61,643 nucleotides of DNA from an uncultured Acetatifactor sp. (GCA_947586055.1 CANPXL010000016.1:1-61643); one strand, 5' to 3'. Positions 53,307-61,643 are shown, counted from the stretch's first letter. Numbers and translations: made by a program. Notes: generated by a model not told the origin, from the sequence alone.

Positions 53307-55799
53307 TTGGAGATATCTCTGTATTGGGGAGTTGAATATACAAAGGTACTGCTTGGCTATGTGTTCCTGATGTTTATCTGGCCGTCTGTGATCTTCCGCA
53401 GGTACCTGAAAGGGAAAGCGCTTGTTTTTCGATTCTCTTTCTGCGCGGTTTTACAGCCCGTCCTGATCAACACGGCGGTGCTGATGCTGGGGCTTGTTCA
53501 CGTCCTGACGCCGTGGATCCTGCGGATCCTTTTTTACGGCGCTCTTTTTTGGTCATTGTTCCGAAATGTCAGGATCGGGAAGGAAGAGATCGGCAGGATC
53601 CGCTGCCTGATGACGGGCACCTTCGGCGTGAAGCAGTTCTTTTACAGGATTTTCTCCTGGCTGCGAAGAAAACTGGCTCAGGCGCTGCGAAGCTTCGGCA
53701 GACGTCTGTACTCCCACTGGTGGGAGTGCGCTCTTCTCGGGATCCTTGTAGTCTTTGGAATGATCTATTTTACCTACGGGGCGTTTCAGGACCATATTTA
53801 CGGGTTCGGAGATATGTATCCCCACAATTCCTGGACTTATGAACTGACGAACGGCAATATCTTTTCCGCCGGCGTATATCCGGAGGGCATGCATTGTGTC
53901 CTCTGCGCGCTCCATGTCCTTTTTGGCATCCGCATATACAGCTGTCTTCTTTTTCTGGCGGGGGTCCATTCGGCGGTATATCTGATTTCCGCCTATGTGT
54001 TCCTTCGTCAGATTTTCCGGTGGCGTTACGCTCCCATGCTGACGCTGGCCGCGTTCCTGACCGTGGATCTGCTCTGTATCGACGAGGTGTACAGCATGTC
54101 GAGACTCCAGTGGTCCCTGCCGCAGGAGTTCGGATTATATGCGATGTTTCTCTGCGGCGCCTTTCTGATCCGATACGCACGGTCGGAGAAACGTCTCATG
54201 AGAAAGAGAAAGGGAAAGCTGTCGAAATATTACTGGGATGAAAATCTGCTGATCTTTATGCTGGCGCTTGCGGGGACGTTGGCGATTCACTTTTATGTCA
54301 CCATTATGGCTTTCTTTCTGTGTCTGAGCCTCGTGCCCGTGATGCTGAAGAGAGTGTTGTGCAGAAAGCGTTTTTTCCCGCTTGCGGCAGCGGTTATCTG
54401 CGGATTTGCCATAGCGGTGATCCCAATGGGCGGCGCGCTTCTGTCCGGCATTCCCTTTCAGGGCTCCATTGGATGGGCTGTGAACGTCATAAACGGGACG
54501 GATCCGGAGCAGGCGGCTAACCGGGTGGGACAGGAAAACACGGAGAATGTCCGGCCTGACGGCGCTGCAGGAACAAATCCTGCGGACGGCGCAGGGTCCG
54601 GAAATACCGCACAGGGAAGCGAAGGAGAGCTGAATTCCCAGGGCGGCGCGCCGGAGCGGGAGATATCAGGACAGGAGACGCCGCAGGCGCCCGCTCCCAC
54701 TCAGCCGCCTCTGGCAGAGCGTCTGAAGGGGCGTCTGATGGGACTTTGGAACCGGGCGCTGGAGTACGGGGACATCATGGTAAAAGGCGTCTGGAAATAC
54801 TGTTATGTGACATTGTACCAAACGGAACGGGCGATGTGGCTGATAGGATTTCTGGGGCTTGCGGTGTGTATATGGCTGGCATACCGGCTGCCCGCCATGT
54901 TCCTGAACCTGTTTCTGAAAAAAAGGAAGATTCCCGCGGGGTTTTTTGACCATTATTTTTCCGTCGCGCTGGCGTCGTTTCTGTTTATGTTTTTATACAA
55001 TTCCTCCTATTTGAACCTGCCCCAGCTGATCGCGGGATCGAGACTGTGCTCTACGGCCCAGATGCTGAATCTGGCAATGATGACGGTTCCTTTCGACCTG
55101 ATTTTTTTCTGCCTTGGCAGCATTCTTCCTTCGGTCGTCATGAAACTTCTCGCGGCGCTGTGCGTGGGAGGAATTTACGCCGGAACGATCCTTACGGGCA
55201 CGTTTCACGGATTTCTCTATTATGAGTTTTCCAGGTACAATGAGGCGGTGGAGGCCACGGTGTCCATCAGCCAGCAGCTGCCGGCCAACAGCTATACCAT
55301 TGTGTCTCCCGTGGACGAACTGTATCAGGTCATACAGTTTGGATTCCATGAAGAACTGGTGAATTTTGTCAATTCAGTCCGCGAGGAAGATTACACGCTT
55401 CCAAGTCAGTACATTTTTATTTTCGTTGAAAAAAAGCCGCTCCAGTATGGACAGAGTCATTTTTTCACGGGGCCGTCCTGGCTGGGTTGTGAAAAATATG
55501 CGGATTATTATCATAGTTTTGTCAGCCAGTGCCCGGAGGTGGCTTCCAGTGAGATATCTCCGGAATATGCCGCCGATCCGAGAATGTGGTTCCCGGTTCA
55601 GTCAAACATGTACTCGAACCTTGAGATAAGGACGGTGCTGGAGTCAAGGGCGTATGAGTGGTGTCAGAAATTTGACAAACTGTATCCGAATGAACTGAAG
55701 GTCTATTGTGAGACGGATCGTTTTATCTGTTATTATTTTGAGCAGAATGTTCAGAGACTCTATCAGCTGGGAGGTCTGTACCGGGGCGGCGTGGACTAA
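53307..55799 (+). CDS. Large polytopic membrane protein, possible GT-C glycosyltransferase
   Basis: An 830-residue protein with about 13 membrane helices. The first extracellular loop after helix 4 carries FGDMYPHNSWTYELTNGN, an acidic/His loop in the place where GT-C enzymes have their catalytic Asp. A disordered insertion rich in Gly, Pro, Gln and Glu lies near residues 395-475, and the last 190 residues are a soluble domain. The start is TTG 53307 with GAGGTGA four bases upstream; no good ATG is nearby. It lies between the two DUF4832 paralogues. A role in transferring polyprenyl-linked sugars is inference. Confidence 0.75.
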   Translation: MEISLYWGVEYTKVLLGYVFLMFIWPSVIFRRYLKGKALVFRFSFCAVLQPVLINTAVLMLGLVHVLTPWILRILFYGALFWSLFRNVRIGKEEIGRIRCLMTGTFGVKQFFYRIFSWLRRKLAQALRSFGRRLYSHWWECALLGILVVFGMIYFTYGAFQDHIYGFGDMYPHNSWTYELTNGNIFSAGVYPEGMHCVLCALHVLFGIRIYSCLLFLAGVHSAVYLISAYVFLRQIFRWRYAPMLTLAAFLTVDLLCIDEVYSMSRLQWSLPQEFGLYAMFLCGAFLIRYARSEKRLMRKRKGKLSKYYWDENLLIFMLALAGTLAIHFYVTIMAFFLCLSLVPVMLKRVLCRKRFFPLAAAVICGFAIAVIPMGGALLSGIPFQGSIGWAVNVINGTDPEQAANRVGQENTENVRPDGAAGTNPADGAGSGNTAQGSEGELNSQGGAPEREISGQETPQAPAPTQPPLAERLKGRLMGLWNRALEYGDIMVKGVWKYCYVTLYQTERAMWLIGFLGLAVCIWLAYRLPAMFLNLFLKKRKIPAGFFDHYFSVALASFLFMFLYNSSYLNLPQLIAGSRLCSTAQMLNLAMMTVPFDLIFFCLGSILPSVVMKLLAALCVGGIYAGTILTGTFHGFLYYEFSRYNEAVEATVSISQQLPANSYTIVSPVDELYQVIQFGFHEELVNFVNSVREEDYTLPSQYIFIFVEKKPLQYGQSHFFTGPSWLGCEKYADYYHSFVSQCPEVASSEISPEYAADPRMWFPVQSNMYSNLEIRTVLESRAYEWCQKFDKLYPNELKVYCETDRFICYYFEQNVQRLYQLGGLYRGGVD

Positions 55800-55899
55800 A
55801 AGCGAGAGTCTTTTGGCACGGGATCTGCGCGCCCGGGGCAGTGCGTTTGTCTGACCGGACTTTCGGTGCGCAGGAAACGATGCGGAAGGGGAGCAAGCA

Positions 55900-57420
55900 A
55901 TGAAAAAAAGAGCCGCTGTCTGTTGCATCATCGGCATTATTCTTGTCATGGCGCTGGCCTTTGGGGGCGCCTGTGTGGTGCTGCGCGTATATCTGAGCGG
56001 AAGAGGACACGGGAATGTTGTTGTGAGTGAGTGTGATTTTCAGGAATCCGACCGTGTCCTGCATAATCAGAACCGGGGATTTTACCACATGCATGGCTTT
56101 GTCATCGAGGATGCTGTGACGGATTACAGGGAAAATCTGGCGAACAGGTACTGCCGGGACACGGAGACCGCGCTTACGCTGGTGGAGATCAACTTGAGAA
56201 ATTACCGGGACGGCGATATCTCTCAGGAGGGGCTCGACAATATCGAAAGGCTTCTGGATACGCTCGCCGCCCTGGATAAAAAGCTGATTCTGCGCTTCCT
56301 TTACGACTGGAGCGGACAGAACGAGACCGTGGAACCGGAGAGCCTGGATATCATTTTGCGTCATATGGAACAGGTGGGACCCCTGTTGAAGGAGCACAGA
56401 GACCGGATTTTTACCTTACAGGGATTGTTTATCGGCAACTGGGGGGAGATGAACGGCACCAAATATCTGGCCACAGAAGATCTGCAGACCCTTGCGCGGC
56501 AGCTTGCGGCCGTAACGGACGACGGAACCTTTCTTTCAGTACGGATGCCCGCCCAGTGGAGGAAGATCACGCAGCTTGCAGCCGCTGACGGCGTGGAGAG
56601 GGGAGACGGCAGTCTGGCGTCCAGACTGGGGCTATACAATGACGGTATGCTGGGAAGCTGGAGCGACTACGGCACTTACGGCGATCAGAGCTTTGCTGTA
56701 AACGGCGCCTTTACCTACTGGAACCGGGAGGAGGAACTGGCCTTTCAGGAGGAATTGTGTAGGCGGGTTCCCATCGGCGGTGAGGTGATAAACGACAACG
56801 AATACAACGATCTGGAAAACGCCATTCGTGATATGAAGACGATGCATGTCACTTATGTGAATCGGGACTATGATACCAGGGTGCTGGACAAATGGGCGGC
56901 TTCCGTTTATCATGGAGAGGATTGTTTCGACGGCATGGACGGGTTAAGTTATATAGAGAGGCATTTGGGCTACCGGCTGCTGATTGACGAGGTGCGGCTG
57001 CGGTACGGCTTTCAGGACGATGCGCTGTCGGTGGACGTGGATCTGAAAAATGCAGGCTTTGCCCCTGTCTATGAGGACGCGGAGATTCGCGTGACGCTTT
57101 ATAATGAGAGGGACAATAAACTGTACTCTTACGAGATGGAGGGAGATATCCGGGAACTGGCAGGAGGAAACGACGCGCAGGAGACGCTTACGCTGCACAG
57201 AGTTTTTTCTCTTTCGGGAGAACAGCCCGGAGAATGGGCCGTCTTTTTTGAAATACGGGACAGAGACACCGGCAGCCGGATTCAGCTCGCAAATCGGCAG
57301 GATCCGGAAGAATACGGTTACAGGATCGGAGAGATAGAACTGGAGACGCTGGAGGAGCTTTGGGAGCAGCGGCAGAACTGGAGGAATTTGTGGAATGGAG
57401 AAGAGGACGGAAGAAATTGA
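55900..57420 (+). CDS. DUF4832-family protein, membrane-anchored copy
   Basis: A 506-residue paralogue of the gene at 51945, with an added N-terminal hydrophobic segment (CCIIGIILVMALAFGGACVV), so the body should be outside the cell. Shared blocks are NRGFYHMHGFV, TLQGLFIGNWGEMNGTKYL, GLYNDGMLGSWSDYGTYG and HLGYRLLIDEV. The two copies share domain order but are far from identical. The pairing of one cytosolic and one exported copy in the same operon is unusual. ATG 55900 has AAGGGGAG six bases upstream. It overlaps the Stealth gene by 26 bases. Confidence 0.84.
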   Translation: MKKRAAVCCIIGIILVMALAFGGACVVLRVYLSGRGHGNVVVSECDFQESDRVLHNQNRGFYHMHGFVIEDAVTDYRENLANRYCRDTETALTLVEINLRNYRDGDISQEGLDNIERLLDTLAALDKKLILRFLYDWSGQNETVEPESLDIILRHMEQVGPLLKEHRDRIFTLQGLFIGNWGEMNGTKYLATEDLQTLARQLAAVTDDGTFLSVRMPAQWRKITQLAAADGVERGDGSLASRLGLYNDGMLGSWSDYGTYGDQSFAVNGAFTYWNREEELAFQEELCRRVPIGGEVINDNEYNDLENAIRDMKTMHVTYVNRDYDTRVLDKWAASVYHGEDCFDGMDGLSYIERHLGYRLLIDEVRLRYGFQDDALSVDVDLKNAGFAPVYEDAEIRVTLYNERDNKLYSYEMEGDIRELAGGNDAQETLTLHRVFSLSGEQPGEWAVFFEIRDRDTGSRIQLANRQDPEEYGYRIGEIELETLEELWEQRQNWRNLWNGEEDGRN

Positions 57421-58408
57421 TTTCGTGGTGACGTGGGTAGACGGTTCCGATCCTGCCTGGCGGGCCCGGAAGGCGCAGTATGACGGCAGCGGCAATATTG
57501 ATGACAGGGAGGAAAGGTACCGGGACTGGGGACTGTTCCGCTACTGGTTCCGCGGGGTGGAACGGTTTGCGCCCTGGGTGAGGAAGGTGCATCTGGTCAC
57601 CTGGGGTCACCTGCCGGAGTGGCTTGATACAAAGAATCCGAAGCTTCACATTGTACGGCATGAGGAGTATATTCCCGGAGAATTCCTTCCCACTTTTAAC
57701 TGCAATGTATTGGAAATTTATCTGCATAAGATCCCGGAGCTTTCGGAGCGGTTCGTCTATTTTAATGATGACTTTCATCTTGTGAGACCGGTGGAGCCGG
57801 CGTATTTTTTCCGGGACGGGAAGCCCTGCGATATGCTGGCGTTTCAGCCGGTGGTGGCGAATCCGAAGAATCCGGTGATGTCGCACCTGTATCTGAATAA
57901 CAGCCTTGTGCTCTGTAAATATTTTGACAAGAGGAAGAATGTAAAGAGCCAGCCGGGAATGTACTTTAAGCCGGGGTATCCGCCCATGTATTTCTTTTAC
58001 AATCTGCTGGAGCTTGCCTTTCCTCTTTATACGGGGTTTTATACGGTACACGGCCCCTCGCCCTTCTGTAAGGCAACCTTTGAGGAACTCTGGGAGAAGG
58101 AGGGAGACCTGCTTACGGAAATGTCCGCCAACCGGTTCCGCAGCGACCGGGATGTGACGCAGTATCTGTTCCGGGAATGGCAGAAACTGTCCGGAAATTT
58201 CACGCCCTGCAATCTGCAGAAGAGCTTCCGTTATTATGAAATTTCGGATCACAATGAGGATTTCGCGAAGGCGCTGTCCGGGAAAAAGACGAGGGTCGTC
58301 TGTATCAACGACGGTCACATATCGGGAGACAGGGAGCGGATCGGGGCGCAGCTTGTCGATGCGTTTGAACGGATTCTGCCCGGGCGGTGTTCTTTTGAAA
58401 GGGAATGA
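57395..58408 (+). CDS. Stealth-family sugar-phosphate transferase
   Basis: A 337-residue cytosolic enzyme of the Stealth family, which includes capsule hexose-1-phosphate transferases and human GlcNAc-1-phosphotransferase. Conserved region 1 is IDFVVTWVDGSDPAW (8-22). Region 2 covers RYWFRGVERFAPWV through FVYFNDDFHLVRPV. Region 3 has YFKPGYPPMYFFYNLLEL with VHGPSPFCK nearby. Region 4 near the C-terminus reads VVCINDG. Such enzymes build phosphodiester-linked glycans, so the product may carry sugar phosphates. It overlaps the preceding gene by 26 bases. Confidence 0.92.
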   Translation: MEKRTEEIDFVVTWVDGSDPAWRARKAQYDGSGNIDDREERYRDWGLFRYWFRGVERFAPWVRKVHLVTWGHLPEWLDTKNPKLHIVRHEEYIPGEFLPTFNCNVLEIYLHKIPELSERFVYFNDDFHLVRPVEPAYFFRDGKPCDMLAFQPVVANPKNPVMSHLYLNNSLVLCKYFDKRKNVKSQPGMYFKPGYPPMYFFYNLLELAFPLYTGFYTVHGPSPFCKATFEELWEKEGDLLTEMSANRFRSDRDVTQYLFREWQKLSGNFTPCNLQKSFRYYEISDHNEDFAKALSGKKTRVVCINDGHISGDRERIGAQLVDAFERILPGRCSFERE

Positions 58409-58473
58409 GAAAGGGAACGTAAGGGAAGGGGCCTGGATGAGGTCCTGAAGAGACGTAAAGCCGGAAGGTCGGG

Positions 58474-58545
58474 ACAGGGAAGACAGGGAAGACAGGAAAG
58501 ACAGGAAAGACAGGAAAGACAGGAAAGACAGGAAAGACAGGAGGG
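58474..58545 (+). repeat. Eight 9-base repeats in front of the flippase start
   Basis: Units of ACAGGAAAG or ACAGGGAAG run head to tail from 58474 to 58545; the last, ACAGGAGGG, supplies the ribosome site for the GTG at 58555. Every unit holds a purine-rich AGGAAAG or AGGGAAG stretch resembling a ribosome site. Copy-number change could tune translation of the next gene. Confidence 0.93.
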
Positions 58546-58554
58546 TAAGGTTCA

Positions 58555-61326
58555 GTGGCGGAAAAGAGCAGGACCGATTATTCGGCCAGGAATACTACCG
58601 TCGCCATGGCGGCGCGGATCATAGCCATATTGTCCGGGTATTTGACCAGGGTCGTTTTCACGCACACTCTTTCCGAAGCGTATGTGGGGATCAACGGCCT
58701 GTTTACCGATATCCTGAATGTGCTCGCGCTGTCTGAGCTGGGCGTCGGCACGGCCATCACTTATGCCCTGTATCAGCCCATCGCCCGGGGAGATATAGAA
58801 AAACAGAAATCCCTGATGCGGCTGTACCGGAAATTTTACAGGATCGTGGCGGTTATCGTTCTGGCGGCCGGTCTGATGGTGATCCCGTTTTTCGAGGTGC
58901 TGATCCGGGACGGAAATCAGGTGGAGCACCTGACCCTGATCTATCTGATGTACCTGTCCAGCTCGGTGATATCTTATCTGATGATCTATAAGCGGACGCT
59001 GGTGGACGCCCACCAGCTGAGCTACATCGGCGTTTTGTACCAGACGGTTTTCCTGATTTTTCAGAATCTGGTGCAGATCGGGGTTCTGTATTTTACCGGA
59101 AATTTCATCCTTTTTCTGGCGGTGCTGAATCTCTGTACCCTCGGCGGAAATCTGGCGATCTCCCGAAAGGCGGACAGAATGTATCCCTATCTGAAGGAGA
59201 AAACGGTACAGGAGCTCACCGCGCGGGAAAAGCGGGATATCTTTCAGAATATCCGGGCCATGCTGATGCACAAGGTAGGAAATGTCCTTGTAAACAATAC
59301 GGACAACCTGCTCCTTTCGTCGCTGGTTGGCACGCTCAGCGTAGGGCGTTATTCCAATTATTTTCTGATCATCGGTTCCGTCCGCCAGGTTCTGAACCAG
59401 ATGTTTCAGGGCATTACCGCCAGCGTGGGAAACCTTGGAGTGGAGGAGAGCAGGGAACATATCCGAAAGATTTTTGAAGCCGCCTTTTTCATGGGACAGT
59501 GGATGTTCGGACTGGCGGCAATCTGCCTTTTTGAAGCCATCGATCCCTTTGTGTCCCTGAGCTTTGGCGCCCAGTATGTGTTTCCGGCGACGGTTACGCT
59601 GGTTCTCTGCCTGAACTTTTATCTGACGGGCATGAGACAGGCGGCTCTGGTCTTCCGGGATTCCATGGGGATTTTCCGCTTTGACCGTTATAAGGCGATC
59701 CCGGAGGCCGTCATCAACCTTGTTGTGTCGTTCATTCTGGGGAGACGGCTGGGAGCGCTGGGAATCTTTCTGGGGACCATGGTGAGTACGGTTGCCACAT
59801 CTCTATGGGTAGAGCCCTATATGTTCTATAAACACCGGCTTGAGACCTCTTCCCGGCCCTATTTTCTGAAATATCTGCTGTATGCGGGCGTCACTTTTCT
59901 GCTCTGGTGGGGAGAGGATCTGCTGTGCAGGCGGATTGTGGGGAACCTCTGGACGGTATGCGTCCTGCGTCTGGCCCTTTGTTTTGTCCTTACGAATCTC
60001 GCGTTTCTCCTTCTGTACCATCGGACCAGAGAGTTTCGCCTGCTTTGGAAAAAGGCGGTGAGGATGGCGCGGGAGCGCCTGCGTTCGCGGACTCATTTTT
60101 CAAAGGATATCCAGCCGGAAGAGGAATATCTTCTGGAACTTCTTCGCCACAGACTGACGGCGGTGGAAGCGAAGGAAGGGGCCGTGCCGGAGAAACAGGA
60201 AGAAGGACGGAACAGGGGAAGGGGATATGACCCGGAGAAGTTTTGCCTTCTTGCCCGCAAACACGGCGTGCTCCCGCTGCTGTACGATTCGTTCGGAGAC
60301 GGGGCGGATCTGTCGGAGCAGGTGCGCAGGGAAGTGGAGACCGCCGCGCGGAAAGCCGTCTGCCAGAGTTACCGCATCCTGTTTCTGAGCAAATATATCG
60401 TTTCCGTTCTGGAAGCGGCGGGAATCCCGTCAGCGGTTCTGAAAGGCGTTGCCACCGCGTCCTGCTATCCGGTGCCGGAACTGAGAAAGACGGGAGATGT
60501 GGATCTTCTGCTTTTTTCACCGGAGCATCTCGAAAAAGCGGTGAAAACATTGGAAAAGCACGGTATGAAGGTGCCGGCGAGACAGCCCTCTCTTCATCAT
60601 GTCATCTGTGTGACGGAGGAGGGGATCGAAGTGGAGTTGCACTCTATGCTGGCGGAGCCCTTCGACAACCAGGCGGTCAACCGATATCTGCAGGAAAAGC
60701 TGCAGGAGTGCGCCGAAAATATAAAACAGGCGGACTGCATGGGGGTGGAACTGCCGATCCTGAATACGGGATATCACGCTTATGAACTGCTGCTTCACAT
60801 GCTGCAGCATTTCCTGAGAGCCGGTTTCGGGCTGCGGCTTTTATGCGACTGGGTGGTGTTCTGGAACAGGGAAACGGAGGAACAGGAGAGGCAGAAATAT
60901 CTTCGGCTCGTAAGGGAAAGCGGACTGAAGGGCTTTTCCGATATGGTGACGCTGTTCTGCCGGACTTACCTCGGCCTGAAGCGGGAACAGACGGAATGGA
61001 TGGAGATCAGGGGCAGCTATAATGTGAAGGAATTTCTGCGGGATACGCTGGAGGCGGAGGAGTTTGGCCATTCATCGGCGGACCGGATGGTGATACCGAG
61101 AAAGAACAGCCTGCCGGCTTACGTCAGAGAATTCCACCATCAGATGCATCTGAATTTCCCGAAGGCGGGCGGATGGGTCCCTCTCTGGCCCGTGCTCTGG
61201 ATCATTACGCTCTGGAGGTTTCTGCGCAACAACCGGAAGATACGGGACGTCTCTGCCCGGGCGATCCTGAAAAAGGCGGGACAGAGAAGCCGGCTGTTGG
61301 AGCAGATCGGGTTGTGGAAGCAGTGA
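58555..61326 (+). CDS. Polysaccharide flippase fused to a nucleotidyltransferase domain
   Basis: A 923-residue two-part protein. Residues about 1-510 have about 12-14 membrane helices and look like an oligosaccharide flippase (MOP/Wzx type; VGINGLFTDILNVLALSELG near 40-60). After a charged linker, residues about 540-860 match the NTP_transf_5 nucleotidyltransferase family. VLKGVATASCYPVPELRKTG is followed by the catalytic-type D648-V-D650, then ELHSML, and helices similar to HAYELLLHMLQHFLRAG. Flippases and these nucleotidyltransferases are normally separate. The GTG start at 58555 has GGAGGG nine bases upstream, inside the tandem repeat. It is the last gene of the operon in the window. Confidence 0.88.
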   Translation: MAEKSRTDYSARNTTVAMAARIIAILSGYLTRVVFTHTLSEAYVGINGLFTDILNVLALSELGVGTAITYALYQPIARGDIEKQKSLMRLYRKFYRIVAVIVLAAGLMVIPFFEVLIRDGNQVEHLTLIYLMYLSSSVISYLMIYKRTLVDAHQLSYIGVLYQTVFLIFQNLVQIGVLYFTGNFILFLAVLNLCTLGGNLAISRKADRMYPYLKEKTVQELTAREKRDIFQNIRAMLMHKVGNVLVNNTDNLLLSSLVGTLSVGRYSNYFLIIGSVRQVLNQMFQGITASVGNLGVEESREHIRKIFEAAFFMGQWMFGLAAICLFEAIDPFVSLSFGAQYVFPATVTLVLCLNFYLTGMRQAALVFRDSMGIFRFDRYKAIPEAVINLVVSFILGRRLGALGIFLGTMVSTVATSLWVEPYMFYKHRLETSSRPYFLKYLLYAGVTFLLWWGEDLLCRRIVGNLWTVCVLRLALCFVLTNLAFLLLYHRTREFRLLWKKAVRMARERLRSRTHFSKDIQPEEEYLLELLRHRLTAVEAKEGAVPEKQEEGRNRGRGYDPEKFCLLARKHGVLPLLYDSFGDGADLSEQVRREVETAARKAVCQSYRILFLSKYIVSVLEAAGIPSAVLKGVATASCYPVPELRKTGDVDLLLFSPEHLEKAVKTLEKHGMKVPARQPSLHHVICVTEEGIEVELHSMLAEPFDNQAVNRYLQEKLQECAENIKQADCMGVELPILNTGYHAYELLLHMLQHFLRAGFGLRLLCDWVVFWNRETEEQERQKYLRLVRESGLKGFSDMVTLFCRTYLGLKREQTEWMEIRGSYNVKEFLRDTLEAEEFGHSSADRMVIPRKNSLPAYVREFHHQMHLNFPKAGGWVPLWPVLWIITLWRFLRNNRKIRDVSARAILKKAGQRSRLLEQIGLWKQ

Positions 61327-61385
61327 GGAAATACCGCCGTATTTCGGAGACGCGGCGGGAAAAGCGCGGAGCGGTCCCTTAAAAT

Positions 61386-61433
61386 GTGAAAATCTTAAAA
61401 AGTGAAAAAGTGAAAATCTTAAAAAGTGAAAAA
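61386..61433 (+). repeat. Two perfect 24-base direct repeats
   Basis: Copies at 61386-61409 and 61410-61433 are identical and abut. Each contains GTGAAAATC and AGTGAAAAA. They lie immediately upstream of the -35 box at 61439, where regulator binding sites would be expected. Confidence 0.85.
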
Positions 61434-61438
61434 GGGGA

Positions 61439-61467
61439 TTGACAGAAGCAAAAGGCCGTGTTATTCT
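61439..61467 (+). promoter_or_regulatory. Predicted sigma-A promoter reading out of the window
   Basis: A perfect TTGACA at 61439-61444 and TATTCT at 61462-61467 are 17 bases apart, pointing to a gene beyond the right end. Confidence 0.65.
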
Positions 61468-61643
61468 TTACTCAAAGCATAATAATTCTAGTATTTGACA
61501 ATATCAATCACAGTGTCTTTTTTCAGAGAAAATCTATGCTTTTAAAAACCAAAAAACAATTTAAAAGAGGCATCATCAGTTTGTGTGAAACATATATGCC
61601 TGCCTCATGGCATATAATTCATCTTATTCTGCCTTGATTACCC

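Larger units (their letters stand above)
61327..61643. other. Terminal intergenic region, AT-rich, with repeats and a promoter
   Basis: No gene is supported in these 317 bases. They contain the 24-base direct repeat at 61386-61433, a promoter at 61439-61467, and an inverted repeat (TATATGCC at 61593-61600, GGCATATA at 61609-61616, eight-base loop). The sharp rise in A and T suggests the edge of the polysaccharide locus. I see no terminator hairpin after the flippase gene. Confidence 0.5.

Noticed and set aside
1..61643. tRNA, rRNA genes or CRISPR arrays
   Set aside because: No cloverleaf-type sequence, rRNA segment or regularly spaced repeat with unique spacers was seen. The tandem repeats present have no spacers.

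Overview
The window looks like a chromosomal segment of a gut-type Gram-positive anaerobe of the class Clostridia, most likely family Lachnospiraceae. The evidence is the moderately high GC content with strong AGGAGG-type ribosome sites, the HrcA/CIRCE heat-shock operator, the hexuronate pair uxuA/uxuB, and families I know mainly from Lachnospiraceae (DUF5716/DUF5717, the VTC-DUF4956-Cthe_2159 trio). A Pel exopolysaccharide locus without the outer-membrane parts PelB/PelC also fits. No rRNA, tRNA or CRISPR array was found.

Layout. 1-2.0 kb: an AT-richer patch with an AAA+/DUF4143 ATPase and a decayed PD-(D/E)XK transposase remnant. 2.0-6.2 kb: a PrsA-like foldase lipoprotein, HtpG (Hsp90) behind a perfect CIRCE operator, and a tiny helical protein closed by a strong terminator. 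6.3-9.1 kb (minus strand): uxuA-uxuB, divergent from pepF. 9.3-12.5 kb: pepF and a LytTR/GHKL two-component pair whose kinase has no membrane part. 12.6-16.6 kb: a heterodimeric ABC exporter with basic, repeat-built N-termini. 16.8-19.1 kb: a GH130 mannoside phosphorylase and, convergent with it, a SpoIID-like/peptidoglycan-binding protein. 19.3-20.8 kb: an ABC-2 ATPase/permease pair. 21.0-28.0 kb: a four-gene cluster of unknown function with an actin/Hsp70-fold-like protein at its centre. 28.1-34.1 kb: purC, purF, purB, a PurF paralogue without its catalytic cysteine, and a PlsC-type acyltransferase. 34.1-40.8 kb: an OmpR-type two-component system, a DUF1189 protein, and a polyphosphate polymerase (VTC)/DUF4956/Cthe_2159-like lipoprotein operon.

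40.9-61.3 kb is one uninterrupted plus-strand run of fourteen tightly packed genes. It begins with a PqqD-like protein and Pel-type genes: a PelD-like c-di-GMP receptor fused to a Rossmann epimerase-like domain, a PelE-like protein, a DUF2194 protein, PelF and PelG. It continues with DUF2304, GT4 and GT2 genes, two DUF4832 paralogues flanking a giant membrane protein, a Stealth-type sugar-phosphate transferase, and a flippase fused to a nucleotidyltransferase. I read it as a large cell-surface polysaccharide assembly locus, probably gated by c-di-GMP.

The best candidates for undescribed biology are the 21-28 kb cluster (an ATPase-fold protein with two helical scaffold proteins and a coiled-coil membrane protein) and the extended Pel/Stealth/DUF4832 locus. 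Functions come from recognising families and motifs by eye; no database search was run.
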